From contig CAYPDQ010000001.1 in assembly GCA_964409535.1 (NCBI GenBank), positions 1 through 64,000 on the forward strand: DNA of 64,000 bases, given 5' to 3'. Positions 39,901-49,080 of this stretch are shown piece after piece (positions within the stretch are counted from its first letter, which is position 1; each line of letters opens with the position of its first letter). The notes below the pieces were generated by a model, which saw only the letters and a list, made by a program, of their open reading frames with translations, was not told the origin of the DNA and did not search any database. The stretch comes from JBBUAX01 sp964409535. Lineage in GTDB: Bacteria; Patescibacteriota; Minisyncoccia; UBA6257; 2-01-FULL-56-20. The position numbers and the translations under genes were made by a program.

Positions 39901-40883
39901 GCACTCCGCGCTTTCACCACTTGCTCCGCGACCCACGCATATGTCTTGCGCAAACCGTCTTCCAGTTTTGCCGACGGCGCCCAGCCAAGTTTCTCCCGGA
40001 TAAGCTTGTTATCCGAGTTCCGCCCGCGGACGCCCAAGGGGCCGGGAACGTGCTTTACCGAAAGTTTTTTTCCGGCAATCCGCATAACCGTATCCGCAAG
40101 CCGGTTTATGCTAACCATCTCTTCCGAGCCGATGTTCACCGGTCCGGTAAAATCCGAGTCCATCAAACGCCTCACTCCTTCCAGGCATTCATCAATATAG
40201 AGGAAGGATCGCGTCTGCTCGCCGTCGCCCCAAATCTCTATCTCTCTCCCGTCCGCAGTTTCCGCAACCTTGCGGCAGATCGCCGCAGGGGCTTTCTCTC
40301 TTCCCCCTCGCCACGTTCCCTCCGGCCCGAAAATATTGTGGAAGCGGGAGATGCGCACGTTCAAGCCGTAGTTTCTGTTAAAGGCGAGGTATAAGCGCTC
40401 GCTGAAAAGCTTCTCCCAGCCGTACTCGCTGTCCGGTTCCGCAGGGTAGGCGGAGTCCTCCGAACATTTGGGGTTCTGGGGGTCGGTCTGATTGCGAGCG
40501 GGGTAAATGCACGCCGAAGAGGAGTAGAAAACTTTCCTTATACCTTTTTTATGTCCGTAGAAAACGGCATGTAGGTTGATCTGGGCGGAATTGTGCATTA
40601 CGTTAGCATCGTTGTCGCCGGTGAAGATATAACCCGCTCCGCCCATGTCCGCTGCGAGTTGATAGACCTCATCGAATGGCCGGTCCAAAACCTTTTCCCA
40701 GGTGCCCTCCAGTCGCAGATCGCCGATCACAAAATCGTCCGCCGCTGTTTGGCTGAACTCCGGGTATTTCAAATCCACGCCACGCACCCAGAAGCCCTCG
40801 TTTTTCAAGCGGCGGACCAGATGGCTGCCGATGAAGCCGCCGGCGCCGCAGACCAATGCATTCTTTTTATTGCTGCTTGCCAT
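39897..40883 (-). CDS. GDP-mannose 3,5-epimerase-like protein
   Basis: 328 residues. CGAGGFIGSHLVRRL (about 12-26) binds NAD; AADMGGAGYI (about 76-85), SSSACIYP (about 119-126, with catalytic Cys), YGWEKL (catalytic Tyr and Lys), RFHNIFGPEGTWRGGREKAPAA and PGPLGVRGRNSDNKL are nearly diagnostic of GDP-mannose 3,5-epimerase. It produces GDP-L-galactose or GDP-L-gulose from GDP-mannose. The gene ends 4 bases into the GT11 gene, which may use the product. Confidence 0.87.
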   Translation of the reverse strand: MASSNKKNALVCGAGGFIGSHLVRRLKNEGFWVRGVDLKYPEFSQTAADDFVIGDLRLEGTWEKVLDRPFDEVYQLAADMGGAGYIFTGDNDANVMHNSAQINLHAVFYGHKKGIRKVFYSSSACIYPARNQTDPQNPKCSEDSAYPAEPDSEYGWEKLFSERLYLAFNRNYGLNVRISRFHNIFGPEGTWRGGREKAPAAICRKVAETADGREIEIWGDGEQTRSFLYIDECLEGVRRLMDSDFTGPVNIGSEEMVSINRLADTVMRIAGKKLSVKHVPGPLGVRGRNSDNKLIREKLGWAPSAKLEDGLRKTYAWVAEQVVKARSA

Positions 40884-40886
40884 TTG

Positions 40887-41510
40887 CTATTTGTCGCTCT
40901 CCGGCAATTCTTCTAAAACGCCTTGAACCCTTTCGTCCGATGACCAGTTGTTCGCGATTCTCTCTCCCACTTCTCTGGCTTTCTCAAAATCCCCGACCAA
41001 GCGGTAAGCGTCGAAAAGTCCGTAAAGGAACTGGGGCCGATCCGGCGAAAGACGCAAGCCCTTCTCGAAATAAGCTATGGTTGCGGCGAGATGCCGTCCG
41101 TCCCGGGTTTTCATGAGCGCCGCCTGATGCATCAGGCCCAGTACATAGAGATCCTGGCTGAAACTCATCCCCCGGCCGCGCTCAATGATCGGAGTATAGA
41201 ACGACTCCGCAAAATTGACCAACCTTTCCGGCTCGGCGGTTCCTCCCTGGATCAAATCCAAAACCATCCCGGTCGCCTGGCGCACGAGTTCCTCCTGGCC
41301 TATCGGCGAGGGCGCAAGAAGCGGACCGGACATTATGCTCTCAAACAGTTCCGGAGTGAGCTTGTCGTTTGCGGAAATCGTCTCCACCGCCCGCATCCCG
41401 CGAATGAAAGCGGCGGACTTTCTCATTGGAAGGAAACTGCCCAAGTACGCGAGAGCGACGAGCATCGCCGCGAGCGTCACGCCGATGGTTTTTCTAATGA
41501 GCGGTTGCAT
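40887..41510 (-). CDS. Membrane-anchored TPR-like protein, function unknown
   Basis: 207 residues. One N-terminal membrane segment (about 8-28) and an exported helical domain. The last 60 residues (LAATIAYFEKGLRLSPDRPQFLYGLFDAYRLVGDFEKAREVGERI) form about two tetratricopeptide-type helix pairs. In many CPR genomes such a TPR domain is fused or adjacent to the O-antigen ligase-like protein, which here is the preceding gene (17-base overlap). Probably a partner of that enzyme on the outer face of the membrane. Confidence 0.7.
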   Translation of the reverse strand: MQPLIRKTIGVTLAAMLVALAYLGSFLPMRKSAAFIRGMRAVETISANDKLTPELFESIMSGPLLAPSPIGQEELVRQATGMVLDLIQGGTAEPERLVNFAESFYTPIIERGRGMSFSQDLYVLGLMHQAALMKTRDGRHLAATIAYFEKGLRLSPDRPQFLYGLFDAYRLVGDFEKAREVGERIANNWSSDERVQGVLEELPESDK

Positions 41511-42846
41511 TCTTATATAGAATATGGCTGGCGAACGCGAGGAAGATGAAAACGTTCATATATATCGGCAGGACGTCAAAAAGCACCAGGCCCTGAACGA
41601 GATAACCGACCGGCAGGGCGAGCATCAAACCCTTCAAAACCGGCCCGCGCTGCGCCTTCTTGAGCAACTCCCAAAAGAAAGTCGCCCAAATCCCCAGGAA
41701 AGCCGCGAGGCCGAGAATTCCGGTTTCCGCAAGGTAGTCGAAGACGATACTGTGCGCACGATCGAACCAGGTCTCGGTGTTTTGACCGGGCACGAAGTGG
41801 CGCGGATCGAGATACCTGTCAAAAACTGCGCTGAAATTTTCCGGTCCCCATCCCAAAAGCGGCCGCTCCTTGAATCCCTGCCACGCCGAATTCCATGTCC
41901 AAAGACGGGTTTGCACGGTTTCGGCGCCGAAGTTCAAGTCCAAAAGCCGGCCGCCGGCGAAATTATTTAAGAAATCGGCGCCACGCACGGAAAAAAGAAC
42001 ACCTCCGGTCAAAACTAAAACTAAGAGTGCCGCTATGCTGAATTTCCGGAGCTGGCCTTCGTCCTTCAGGGCCGCGAACGCCAGAAACGCGACAACTGCC
42101 GCGCCCAGCCCCAAAAAGGCGCCGCGTGTCTGGCTCAACATAAAGAAAAGAAGGAAAACAAAGAGCAACCCCGAGTAGGCAAGGGCGACTGGGAGTCGCC
42201 GGCTTTTTCCGCTCCACCAAAGCCACAATGCGTAAAACATTGAGAACATAAGATAAGGAGCCACGTAGGCGGGATTGCCCAAAGAACCTTGGAACCGCGC
42301 AAGGGGGTGAAAAAGACGGCCTAAGGTGGAAGGAGCAAAAGGTTTATCCTCGGCGCGATATTGGCCAAAAAATCCAGGCACGAATCCGGCAGCAAGCACG
42401 CCGTACAAAATCATGAGTATGGCGGCCGCAAGAGACAGCCAGAACAACTTTCGCCAGTCCTTTTCTTCCCGGAAAAGCAACGCGAGCAAAACGAAGAAAG
42501 CGTAATAGTGCAGCATCTGAAATCCGCCGTCGCCGCGTTCGTAGTTAGACCAGAAAGCGGCGCTTGCGTCATAGGCAAAAATGGAAGCTAAAAGGAAAAC
42601 GCCGACGAAGACACTTACGGCAATAACTAGCGGCTTACGGAAAAGTTCTTTCAACCGCTGGGGAGCAATCTTCGCTCCCTCCGGGTCAAATGCCCACCAC
42701 AGGATGAAAGAAGCCAGCGCCATCTCCACCGCCACCCGGAAAAAGTAGTACTTGCCGCCGATGAACGGGAAGAAAGTGGAGGGCAAAACCACGACCACGG
42801 CGAAGACCGAGGCGTAGAGAAAAAATTTGGAGAGCTTAAGGAACAC
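41494..42846 (-). CDS. O-antigen ligase/polymerase family membrane protein
   Basis: 450 residues with about 12 hydrophobic segments. The Wzy_C domain is recognisable from SQTRGAFLGLGAAVVAFLAF (about 236-255), RLWTWNSAWQGFKERPLLGWGPENF (about 313-337) and FDRAHSIVFDYLAETGILGLAAFLGIWATF (about 367-396), containing the arginine/histidine pair thought to be functional in WaaL/Wzy proteins. A second family member is at 16125. It lies 1 base downstream of rny on the same strand. Confidence 0.88.
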   Translation of the reverse strand: MFLKLSKFFLYASVFAVVVVLPSTFFPFIGGKYYFFRVAVEMALASFILWWAFDPEGAKIAPQRLKELFRKPLVIAVSVFVGVFLLASIFAYDASAAFWSNYERGDGGFQMLHYYAFFVLLALLFREEKDWRKLFWLSLAAAILMILYGVLAAGFVPGFFGQYRAEDKPFAPSTLGRLFHPLARFQGSLGNPAYVAPYLMFSMFYALWLWWSGKSRRLPVALAYSGLLFVFLLFFMLSQTRGAFLGLGAAVVAFLAFAALKDEGQLRKFSIAALLVLVLTGGVLFSVRGADFLNNFAGGRLLDLNFGAETVQTRLWTWNSAWQGFKERPLLGWGPENFSAVFDRYLDPRHFVPGQNTETWFDRAHSIVFDYLAETGILGLAAFLGIWATFFWELLKKAQRGPVLKGLMLALPVGYLVQGLVLFDVLPIYMNVFIFLAFASHILYKNATAH

Positions 42847-42847
42847 G

Positions 42848-44341
42848 TTACTTGGCGTATTCCACCGCCCGGACCTCCCGTATGACGTTCACTTTTATCT
42901 CGCCGGGATATTTGAGTTCCGACTGTATCCGGTTCGCGATCTCCCGCGCCAACTCCAGTGCCCGGAAGTCGTCCACTTTCTCCGGCACAACGAAGACCCG
43001 CAGCTCCCGCCCGGCGGAAATGGCGTAGGCCTGCTTCACCCCCGGGAACTCCAGCGCGATCTTCTCCAGGTCGGCCAGACGCTTGATGTAGTTCTCCACA
43101 CTATCCCTACGCGCTCCCGGCCGGGCGGCGGAGATCACGTCCGCCGCGGTTATGACGTAGGCCTCGGGATTGGCGTAGGGATAGTCCTCGTGGTGGGACT
43201 GCATCGCTTCTATCACCCGGTCGTCAATGCCGTACTTTTTCAAAATCTTCCGGCCGATCTCCACGTGCGTGCCTTCCACTTCATGGTCGATCGCTTTGCC
43301 AATGTCGTGGAGAAGCGCGGCTTTTCTCGCCACCTCCACGTTCAGCCCCAACTCCGCGGCGATCATCGCCGCGATATAAGCCATCTCGACGGAGTGAGTG
43401 AGAACGTTCTGGCCGTAACTCGTACGGAAATGCAGACGGCCGATGAGTTGGAGTATCTCTTTAGGCATATCATACACTCCGACCTCCATCGCCGCCGCCT
43501 CCCCTATCTCCAAGATCCGCTTTTGCATCTCCTCTTTCGCTTCCTCCACCTTCTCCTCTATTTTCGCCGGCTGGATGCGCCCGTCCTTTATGAGCTTGGC
43601 CAAAGCCAGGCGCGCGATCTCCCGCCGGTAGGGATCGAAAGAAGAGATGACCACGGCATCCGGGGCTTCGTCGATTACGAACTCCACTCCGGTCGCCCGT
43701 TCCAGGGCGCGGATGTTCCGCCCTTCCCGGCCGATGATCTTGCCCTTAATCTCTTCGTTCTCCAGAGGGAAAACGCTCGTAGTCACCTCCGATATGTGGG
43801 AACGGGCATAGCGCTGCAAGGCGACGGTGATCACGTCCATCGCTTTCTTCTCTATCTCCTCGTGCCGCTCCTTGTCCATTTTCTGGAGGGTTTGGGCAAG
43901 CTCCTGGGCGTTGTCTTCCCGAACCTTCGCCAAAAGCTCGCGCTTGGCCTCTTCCCGGCCCAAACCGCTCACCCGCTCCAATTCCGCAACCGCGTTCTTC
44001 CTGACCTCTCCGATCTTCTCCGTTTCCGCCGCGAGTTCTCCCGTCTTCCGCCGCAACTCTTCTTCGCTCTTGCCCAGAGCGGAAACTTTCTTGTCCAGAT
44101 TTTCCTCCCGCTCCAAAAGGCGGGACTCCAACTCGGCGATTTTATCCCGCCGCTTTTCTTCTTCTTTCTTCGCTTCCTCTAAGAGGGAAGCGGCCTTTTC
44201 CTTGGCTTCAAGGATTACCTCCTTGGCCTGAGATTCCGCCGATTCTTTAAGCTTTTGCGCCCGCTGCCGGCGCAAAAGATACCCGAAGACGACGCCCAAA
44301 ACCAAGCCCAGCCCCGCAAGGGCTAAAGAGTTTATATCCAT
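42848..44341 (-). CDS. rny: Ribonuclease Y
   Basis: 497 residues, standard RNase Y layout: one N-terminal membrane helix (about 7-22), a long charged coiled coil (about 26-190), a KH RNA-binding domain (about 205-265; IKGKIIGREGRNIRALERATGVEF) and the HD hydrolase domain with LLHDIGKAIDHE at about 343-354. It is an endonuclease that starts mRNA decay at the membrane. The gene leads a minus-strand run of glycan genes (1-base gap to the ligase), so it may be cotranscribed with them. The only other RNase of this kind in the window is RNase J. Confidence 0.96.
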   Translation of the reverse strand: MDINSLALAGLGLVLGVVFGYLLRRQRAQKLKESAESQAKEVILEAKEKAASLLEEAKKEEEKRRDKIAELESRLLEREENLDKKVSALGKSEEELRRKTGELAAETEKIGEVRKNAVAELERVSGLGREEAKRELLAKVREDNAQELAQTLQKMDKERHEEIEKKAMDVITVALQRYARSHISEVTTSVFPLENEEIKGKIIGREGRNIRALERATGVEFVIDEAPDAVVISSFDPYRREIARLALAKLIKDGRIQPAKIEEKVEEAKEEMQKRILEIGEAAAMEVGVYDMPKEILQLIGRLHFRTSYGQNVLTHSVEMAYIAAMIAAELGLNVEVARKAALLHDIGKAIDHEVEGTHVEIGRKILKKYGIDDRVIEAMQSHHEDYPYANPEAYVITAADVISAARPGARRDSVENYIKRLADLEKIALEFPGVKQAYAISAGRELRVFVVPEKVDDFRALELAREIANRIQSELKYPGEIKVNVIREVRAVEYAK

Positions 44342-44431
44342 GGAATTTGATATTTAAATTCTTCATGAGGTTGACGTTTTAGATGACTCCATCATAGCAC
44401 TTCGCTGCGCCCCCGGTCAACTGCGCTCCGG

Positions 44432-44622
44432 CCTTCGCCCTCGGAGGCCCGGCGTCGGTTTTCGTAGAGCAGAAAACCGCGCCTGCATCTCGGCCAAATC
44501 GTTCCTACTCTTCTTGCACGGGTAGATGTTTAGTTGTGGACGATGATTCTTTTAACCACGTCGTATCTGACGTCAGAACCAATGTAGATTTGGCCTCCGA
44601 TAGCGCCTCCTCCGGGCGAAGG
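44432..44622. repeat. Composite inverted-repeat element, copy B (shares blocks with 7267-7513)
   Basis: Arms CCTTCGCCCTCGGAGGC (44432-44448) and GCCTCCTCCGGGCGAAGG (44605-44622). Inside them are the 47-bp block 44449-44495, identical to 7424-7470 reversed, and the 32-bp block 44573-44604, one mismatch to 7317-7348. The 77-base middle is unrelated to that of copy A. It fills the spacer between rny and gpmI, whose remaining sequence (44623-44814) holds further GC-rich hairpins and the gpmI promoter region with TACAAT about 14 bases before the ATG. No gene is seen. Confidence 0.85.
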
Positions 44623-44814
44623 CCTGCGCGCTGGGCAGGCATTGGATCTATAGGCCGCTCCTGATTCCGCTAAGCAGACCGTCTCGCAGGCCGAGCGGGC
44701 AGGGTGTCCGAAGGACGAGCGAGGCCGAATGGCCAGCGAAAACCCTCGCTGGGGGTTTGAGCGGTAGCGAGGGCATAGCCCTGCGTGGCGCGAAGCCGTA
44801 CAATATAAACCGAT

Positions 44815-46347
44815 ATGGCGAAAAGCGTAGTGCTTATAATCCTGGACGGCTGGGGTATAGGCCCGGAAAACGACGCCAATCCGATGCACGTGGTGAAACC
44901 GGAAATCTTCAAGTTTCTGGAGGAAAACTATCCGGTGACGAGCCTGCAGGCCTCGGGCATATCGGTGGGTCTCCCCTGGGGCGAGGTCGGAAACAGCGAG
45001 GTCGGGCATCTCACTTTGGGCGCGGGCAAAGTCATCTACCAGTACTATCCCAAAATCACAATGGCCGTCCAAGACGGCACGTTTTTTGAGAATCCCGCGT
45101 TAAAGAATGCCTTCACACATGCGAAACAAACCGGCAGCAGCGTGAATTTGGTGGGGCTTTTGACCAAAGCAAACACTCACGCGTCGCTCGACCATCTTCA
45201 AGCGCTCCTAAAAATGGCGGAAAAAGAGGGTTTAGATCGGGTGAATCTCCATCTTTTCGCCGACGGCCTGGACAGCCCGCCCAAGTCCCTGCCGCAATTC
45301 CTTAAGCAAATCCCCCTGGACAAACTCGCGACCTTAACCGGCCGCTACTACGCAATGGATCGGAACGAGTCCTGGCAACTGGTAGGGAAGGCCTACGAGA
45401 TAATGACCTCCCCCGGCGAGCCGACCGGAGAACTCGGCGCGCTTTTGGACACTTTTTATAAAAGGGGTATGTCCGAGGAGTTCCTACCGCCTTTACGGCT
45501 CCTCCCCGGCCGCGAGATAAAAGACGGCGATGCCCTAATCTTCTTCAACTTCCGAGAGGACGGAATCCGGGAGTTAAGCGCCGCCTTCCTCCAGCCCGAT
45601 TTCCAAAACTTCCCCCGGAAACAATTCCAAAACCTGTACCTCGCTACCCTTACCCGCTACAGCGAAAGCTTCCAAAATCCCGTTGCTTTCCCGGCGGACA
45701 AGGTGGAGCGCCCCTTGGGCCGGGTCCTCTCCGAGGCGGGGAAGAGCCAGCTTCGCCTTGCGGAGACCTACAAGTACGCCCACGTGACCTCCTTCTTCAA
45801 CGGCTATCGGGAAGAAGCGTTCAAGAACGAGTACCGGGCGCTCGTGCCTTCGCTCCAGATAACCCACCCGGACGAGAGGCCGGAGCTTATGGCCGCGGCA
45901 GTGACCGACCGCTTGGTCCAGGCGGTCCAAGGCGGCGGCTTTGACTTTATCCTCGTAAACTATTCCAACCCGGACACCATCGCCCACACCGGCAACTACG
46001 ATGCCTGCCTCCAAGCGGTGCGGGTTATGGATCGGGAGATCGGACGGGTTTTGAAGGCAGTTGAAAGTACGGACACGACGCTCGTCCTCACCTCCGACCA
46101 CGGTAACCTGGAGGAGGTTCTAAGTCCGTTGACCGGCATCATTGAGACCCAGCACGACCCCAACCCCGTCCCGCTCCATCTCGTGGGCGCGGAGTTCAAA
46201 GGCAAAAAGTTCGTCAACTGGCGGGACATTCGGAACGAAACCGTGGGTATTCTCGCGGATGTCGCCCCGACCGTGCTCGCGCTTATGGGCATTCCGCAGC
46301 CGCCGGAGATGACCGGGAAAAACCTGCTCAAAGAACTAGTGTTATAA
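44815..46347 (+). CDS. gpmI: 2,3-bisphosphoglycerate-independent phosphoglycerate mutase
   Basis: 510 residues, usual GpmI length. Interconverts 3- and 2-phosphoglycerate in glycolysis. Metal site ILDGWGIG at 9-16, catalytic serine in GNSEVGH (Ser61), ADGLDSPPKSLPQFL-type segment (about 143), NFREDGIRELS (about 245), and the second metal cluster NYSNPDTIAHTGN (about 382-394) and LTSDHGN (about 423-429). Alkaline phosphatase superfamily. Monocistronic with TACAAT upstream; followed by a palindrome-rich spacer. Confidence 0.97.
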   Translation: MAKSVVLIILDGWGIGPENDANPMHVVKPEIFKFLEENYPVTSLQASGISVGLPWGEVGNSEVGHLTLGAGKVIYQYYPKITMAVQDGTFFENPALKNAFTHAKQTGSSVNLVGLLTKANTHASLDHLQALLKMAEKEGLDRVNLHLFADGLDSPPKSLPQFLKQIPLDKLATLTGRYYAMDRNESWQLVGKAYEIMTSPGEPTGELGALLDTFYKRGMSEEFLPPLRLLPGREIKDGDALIFFNFREDGIRELSAAFLQPDFQNFPRKQFQNLYLATLTRYSESFQNPVAFPADKVERPLGRVLSEAGKSQLRLAETYKYAHVTSFFNGYREEAFKNEYRALVPSLQITHPDERPELMAAAVTDRLVQAVQGGGFDFILVNYSNPDTIAHTGNYDACLQAVRVMDREIGRVLKAVESTDTTLVLTSDHGNLEEVLSPLTGIIETQHDPNPVPLHLVGAEFKGKKFVNWRDIRNETVGILADVAPTVLALMGIPQPPEMTGKNLLKELVL

Positions 46348-46451
46348 GGGCGCTCGGCCTCGCGGCTCGTCGGGGTCGGCGTTGTTTTGCTCCCCGCCCG
46401 AAACGCTGCGCGTATCGCTGCGGGCGGGCAGCGGCAAAACCCACCTGTGTC

Positions 46452-46471
46452 CCTGCCTGCCGGCAGGCAGG
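46452..46471. repeat. Intergenic palindrome (CCTGCCTG family)
   Basis: CCTGCCTGCCGGCAGGCAGG is a perfect 20-base palindrome. It differs from the coding-region copies (11172, 54137, 57637) only by the central CCGG. The 438-base spacer 46348-46785 contains, besides this, the gpmI-proximal stem GTTTTGC...GCAAAAC (about 46384-46440), CCAAGCTcAGCTTGG (about 46514-46529) and the large repeat at 46579-46759; no gene is seen. Confidence 0.85.
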
Positions 46472-46578
46472 TCGGCCAGCCGACCGAGCACATAAGGAAC
46501 TTATGTACTCGGACCAAGCTCAGCTTGGCCTGCGACACACCCCGCCGAGCCGCCAGGCCTCGCCGTACGGGAGCGCAG

Positions 46579-46759
46579 CCCCGCTTCCCGAGGTAACCTG
46601 AAGCGGAGGCGGCGTCAAAATGAAGGAGGGAGGCGAAGATTTTACGGTAAGGAAATTTGATGGTCCGATGGTTGCGAGGGGAACTGTCAAATTTCCCCGT
46701 AAAATCGAGCCGAGCGACTGTCATTTTCGCCGCCGGAGCGGGTTCTGAGGGAAGCGGGG
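46579..46759. repeat. 181-base nested inverted repeat
   Basis: Successive arms match from outside inward: CCCCGCTTCCC (46579) with GGGAAGCGGGG (46749-46759); GGCGGCG and AAAATGA with TCATTTT and CGCCGCC; ATTTTACGG (46639-46647) with CCGTAAAAT (46697-46705); GGAAATTTGA (46651-46660) with TCAAATTTCC (46687-46696). A transcript would fold into one long interrupted stem. The 46786 gene starts 26 bases after it with its own TAGAAT box (46774-46779). Confidence 0.8.
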
Positions 46760-46785
46760 CGGAGCGGCTGTGGTAGAATAGAGCT

Positions 46786-47142
46786 ATGAGGTTTTTGGCC
46801 AAAATAATCCTCGCGGTCGTCGTGAACGGCGTGGCGCTTATGGCGGCGGCGTACTTCCTGCCCGGTTTTGAGCTAAAGAACGACCTTGTCGCCGTCGCCT
46901 GGATCGCACTGGCGCTCACTGCCTTGAACTACACCGTGAAGCCGGTCCTCAAGCTCTTCCTGGGGCCGATAATAGTGCTCACCCTTGGCCTGGGGCTTGT
47001 TATCGTAAACGCGGTCATTCTTTATCTCCTTGACATTTTCTCGCCAGATCTTACCATTCAAGGCGCTTTGACCCTCATTTACGCCTCGGTTTTGATCGGC
47101 GTCGTGAACTTCATCTTCCACCTGGCGACCAAGAAAAGTTAG
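46786..47142 (+). CDS. Four-TM phage holin family / PF04020-type membrane protein
   Basis: 118 residues with four membrane helices (about 6-24, 32-50, 58-77, 91-110). NYTVKPVLKLFLGPIIVLTLGLGLVIVNA (about 45-73) is the signature region of this family, annotated phage holin family or mycobacterial 4TM, although most members are chromosomal and their role is unknown. TAGAAT ends 6 bases before the ATG, implying a nearly leaderless message. Likely cotranscribed with secG (16 bases downstream). Confidence 0.85.
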   Translation: MRFLAKIILAVVVNGVALMAAAYFLPGFELKNDLVAVAWIALALTALNYTVKPVLKLFLGPIIVLTLGLGLVIVNAVILYLLDIFSPDLTIQGALTLIYASVLIGVVNFIFHLATKKS

Positions 47143-47158
47143 CATCTTATATACTTAT

Positions 47159-47371
47159 ATGCTCATCCCGATACTTCAGATAATAGTTTCCGTCGCGCTC
47201 ATAGTCCTTATCCTGCTTCAGGAACGCTCGGCGGGGCTTTCCGGCATCTTCGGCGGAGAAGGCGGTTTTTACCAGACGCGGCGCGGTCTGGAAAAATTGA
47301 TCTTTGTTGCGACTATCGTTCTTACGATCGTCTTCCTTGCGCTTGCGGTTCTGCAGTTGTACCTCGGCTGA
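47159..47371 (+). CDS. secG: Preprotein translocase subunit SecG
   Basis: 70 residues with two membrane helices (about 3-20 and 47-67). VALIVLILLQERSAGLSGIFGG is the family core and FYQTRRGLEKLIFVATI the second. SecG assists SecYEG protein export. Its stop overlaps the start of the extracytoplasmic peptide-binding protein by one base (TGATG). Confidence 0.93.
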   Translation: MLIPILQIIVSVALIVLILLQERSAGLSGIFGGEGGFYQTRRGLEKLIFVATIVLTIVFLALAVLQLYLG

Positions 47372-49002
47372 TGACATCGCTAAAAAAAATTTTCCTGGCG
47401 TGGAACCTGCGGGAGCGGTTCATCTTCTGGATCGCGGCCGGAGTGTTTTTCGTGAGCTCCGTCGCCCTCGCCGGCGCGGCTCTTCAGGAATCGACCACCG
47501 TCGTCCCGGCAAAAGGCGGGGAATACATTGAGGGCGTCGTCGGCCAGCCGACCTACGTGAACCCGGTTCTCGCCGCGAGCGAAGCGGACAAGGTCCTGGT
47601 TCGCCTCCTTTTCGCCAACCTCACTGCTCTTGCCGACAAGATCGAGCCGGAGGAATCTGGAAGGGTCTGGCGGGTGCGCCTCAAGGAGGATCTGCGCTGG
47701 TCGGACGGCGCGCAGCTCACCTCGGACGATGTGATCTTTACGGTAGAACGGATCCAGGATCCCGAAACCCAGTCGCCGCTATTTATGAGCTGGCAAGGGG
47801 TGGCGGCGAACCGCTTGAGCGAGCTGGAAGTCCAATTTAATCTGGTTGCGCCATACCCGTTTTTCACCCAGAACCTGGAAGGGCTGTATATTTTGCCCAA
47901 ACATATTTTCGCGGACACGCCCTCCGCCAACTGGCGGCTTTCAAAATATAATCTGGAACCGGTCGGCAGCGGCCCCTATAAATACGAGAAACACCTCCTA
48001 TCTCCGAATGGCTTCGTGGACAATTACCTCCTCGCAGAAAATCCGGCTTACGTCGGCGGGGCGCCGCTCATCCAAAAATTCGGAGTCCGCTTTTTCTCCA
48101 AAGCGGAGGATCTCGTAAAAGCGTTCAATGTCGGGGAGGTCGGCGGCTTTGCCGGCCTCACCCCCGAAGCCGTATCCCAGGTTAACCGCCCCTATCAATC
48201 CCTCTCTTTCCAGTTGCCTAGCTACTACGCGGTCTTCTGGAACCAAAGCCAGAACCTGGCGCTCAAAGACAAAACAGTGCGCAAGGCCTTGAGTTTGGCG
48301 GTGGATCGCAGCCAGCTTGTGCAAGATATTTTCGGTGGACGGGCGGCGGCAGTGGATGGCCCCGCTCCTTCGGCGGGCGAGCCGGTCGCGGCCCTCGCAC
48401 CCGAAGAAATCGCATCCATTTTAGATGAAGCCGGTTGGAAGGCGGGCGAAAACGGCGCCCGGGAAAAGGCCGTAAAAAACGGTAAAATCCCCCTGGAATT
48501 CACCCTGACCCTGCCGGATGTGCCCTTCCTTCTCAAAACCGCGGAAGAGCTTAAAACCGCCTGGGAGAAAATCGGCGCGCGGGTGAATCTATCGCCGGTC
48601 GCGGCCCAAGAGATCGCCCAAGGACCGATCAAAAACCGTGAGTATCAGGCGCTCCTCTTCGGTAACATAATGAACCCGCCCGGGGACCTCTATTCTTTCT
48701 GGCATTCCAACGAGCGTTTCTACCCGGGATTGAATCTTTCCCTCTATAGCAACCCGGAGGCAGATAAAATTATGGAATCCATCCGGCGCGAGTTCGATCC
48801 CGCGACGCGGGAAGAAAAACTCGCGGAACTGAATACGATCATCAAAAGCGACTACCCTGCGGCGTTCCTCTATTCTCCGAGCTATGAGATGATCGCGACC
48901 AAAGACCTGCGCGGCGTATCTACCGGCCTCGTCTCCGACCCGGCGGACAGGTTCCGGAACGTGAATCAGTGGCACCTCAAAACCGCGCGGGCGCTTAAAT
49001 AA
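47371..49002 (+). CDS. Extracellular solute-binding protein family 5 (oligopeptide-binding)
   Basis: 543 residues. An N-terminal membrane/signal helix (about 17-37; FIFWIAAGVFFVSSVALAGAAL) is followed by the SBP_bac_5 fold with GGEYIEGVVGQPTYVNPVLA, LREDLRWSDGAQLTSDDVIFTVERI-type (about 105-130) and AVFWNQSQNLALKDKTVRKALSLAVDR-type core (about 289-315). There is no lipobox cysteine, so it is probably anchored by its helix. No ABC permease or ATPase genes are adjacent, so it may act alone or with proteins elsewhere. Confidence 0.9.
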   Translation: MTSLKKIFLAWNLRERFIFWIAAGVFFVSSVALAGAALQESTTVVPAKGGEYIEGVVGQPTYVNPVLAASEADKVLVRLLFANLTALADKIEPEESGRVWRVRLKEDLRWSDGAQLTSDDVIFTVERIQDPETQSPLFMSWQGVAANRLSELEVQFNLVAPYPFFTQNLEGLYILPKHIFADTPSANWRLSKYNLEPVGSGPYKYEKHLLSPNGFVDNYLLAENPAYVGGAPLIQKFGVRFFSKAEDLVKAFNVGEVGGFAGLTPEAVSQVNRPYQSLSFQLPSYYAVFWNQSQNLALKDKTVRKALSLAVDRSQLVQDIFGGRAAAVDGPAPSAGEPVAALAPEEIASILDEAGWKAGENGAREKAVKNGKIPLEFTLTLPDVPFLLKTAEELKTAWEKIGARVNLSPVAAQEIAQGPIKNREYQALLFGNIMNPPGDLYSFWHSNERFYPGLNLSLYSNPEADKIMESIRREFDPATREEKLAELNTIIKSDYPAAFLYSPSYEMIATKDLRGVSTGLVSDPADRFRNVNQWHLKTARALK

Positions 49003-49080
49003 GGGTCTTTGCCCGCGAGGACGAGTCCCTTGGCGGCGAAGTCCGAGCGTCGCAAACACCTTAATTTTAACAAAATTGGC

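Noticed and set aside
42827..44182. 451-codon plus-strand frame opposite rny
   Set aside because: Shadow of the highly charged coiled-coil coding region of RNase Y.
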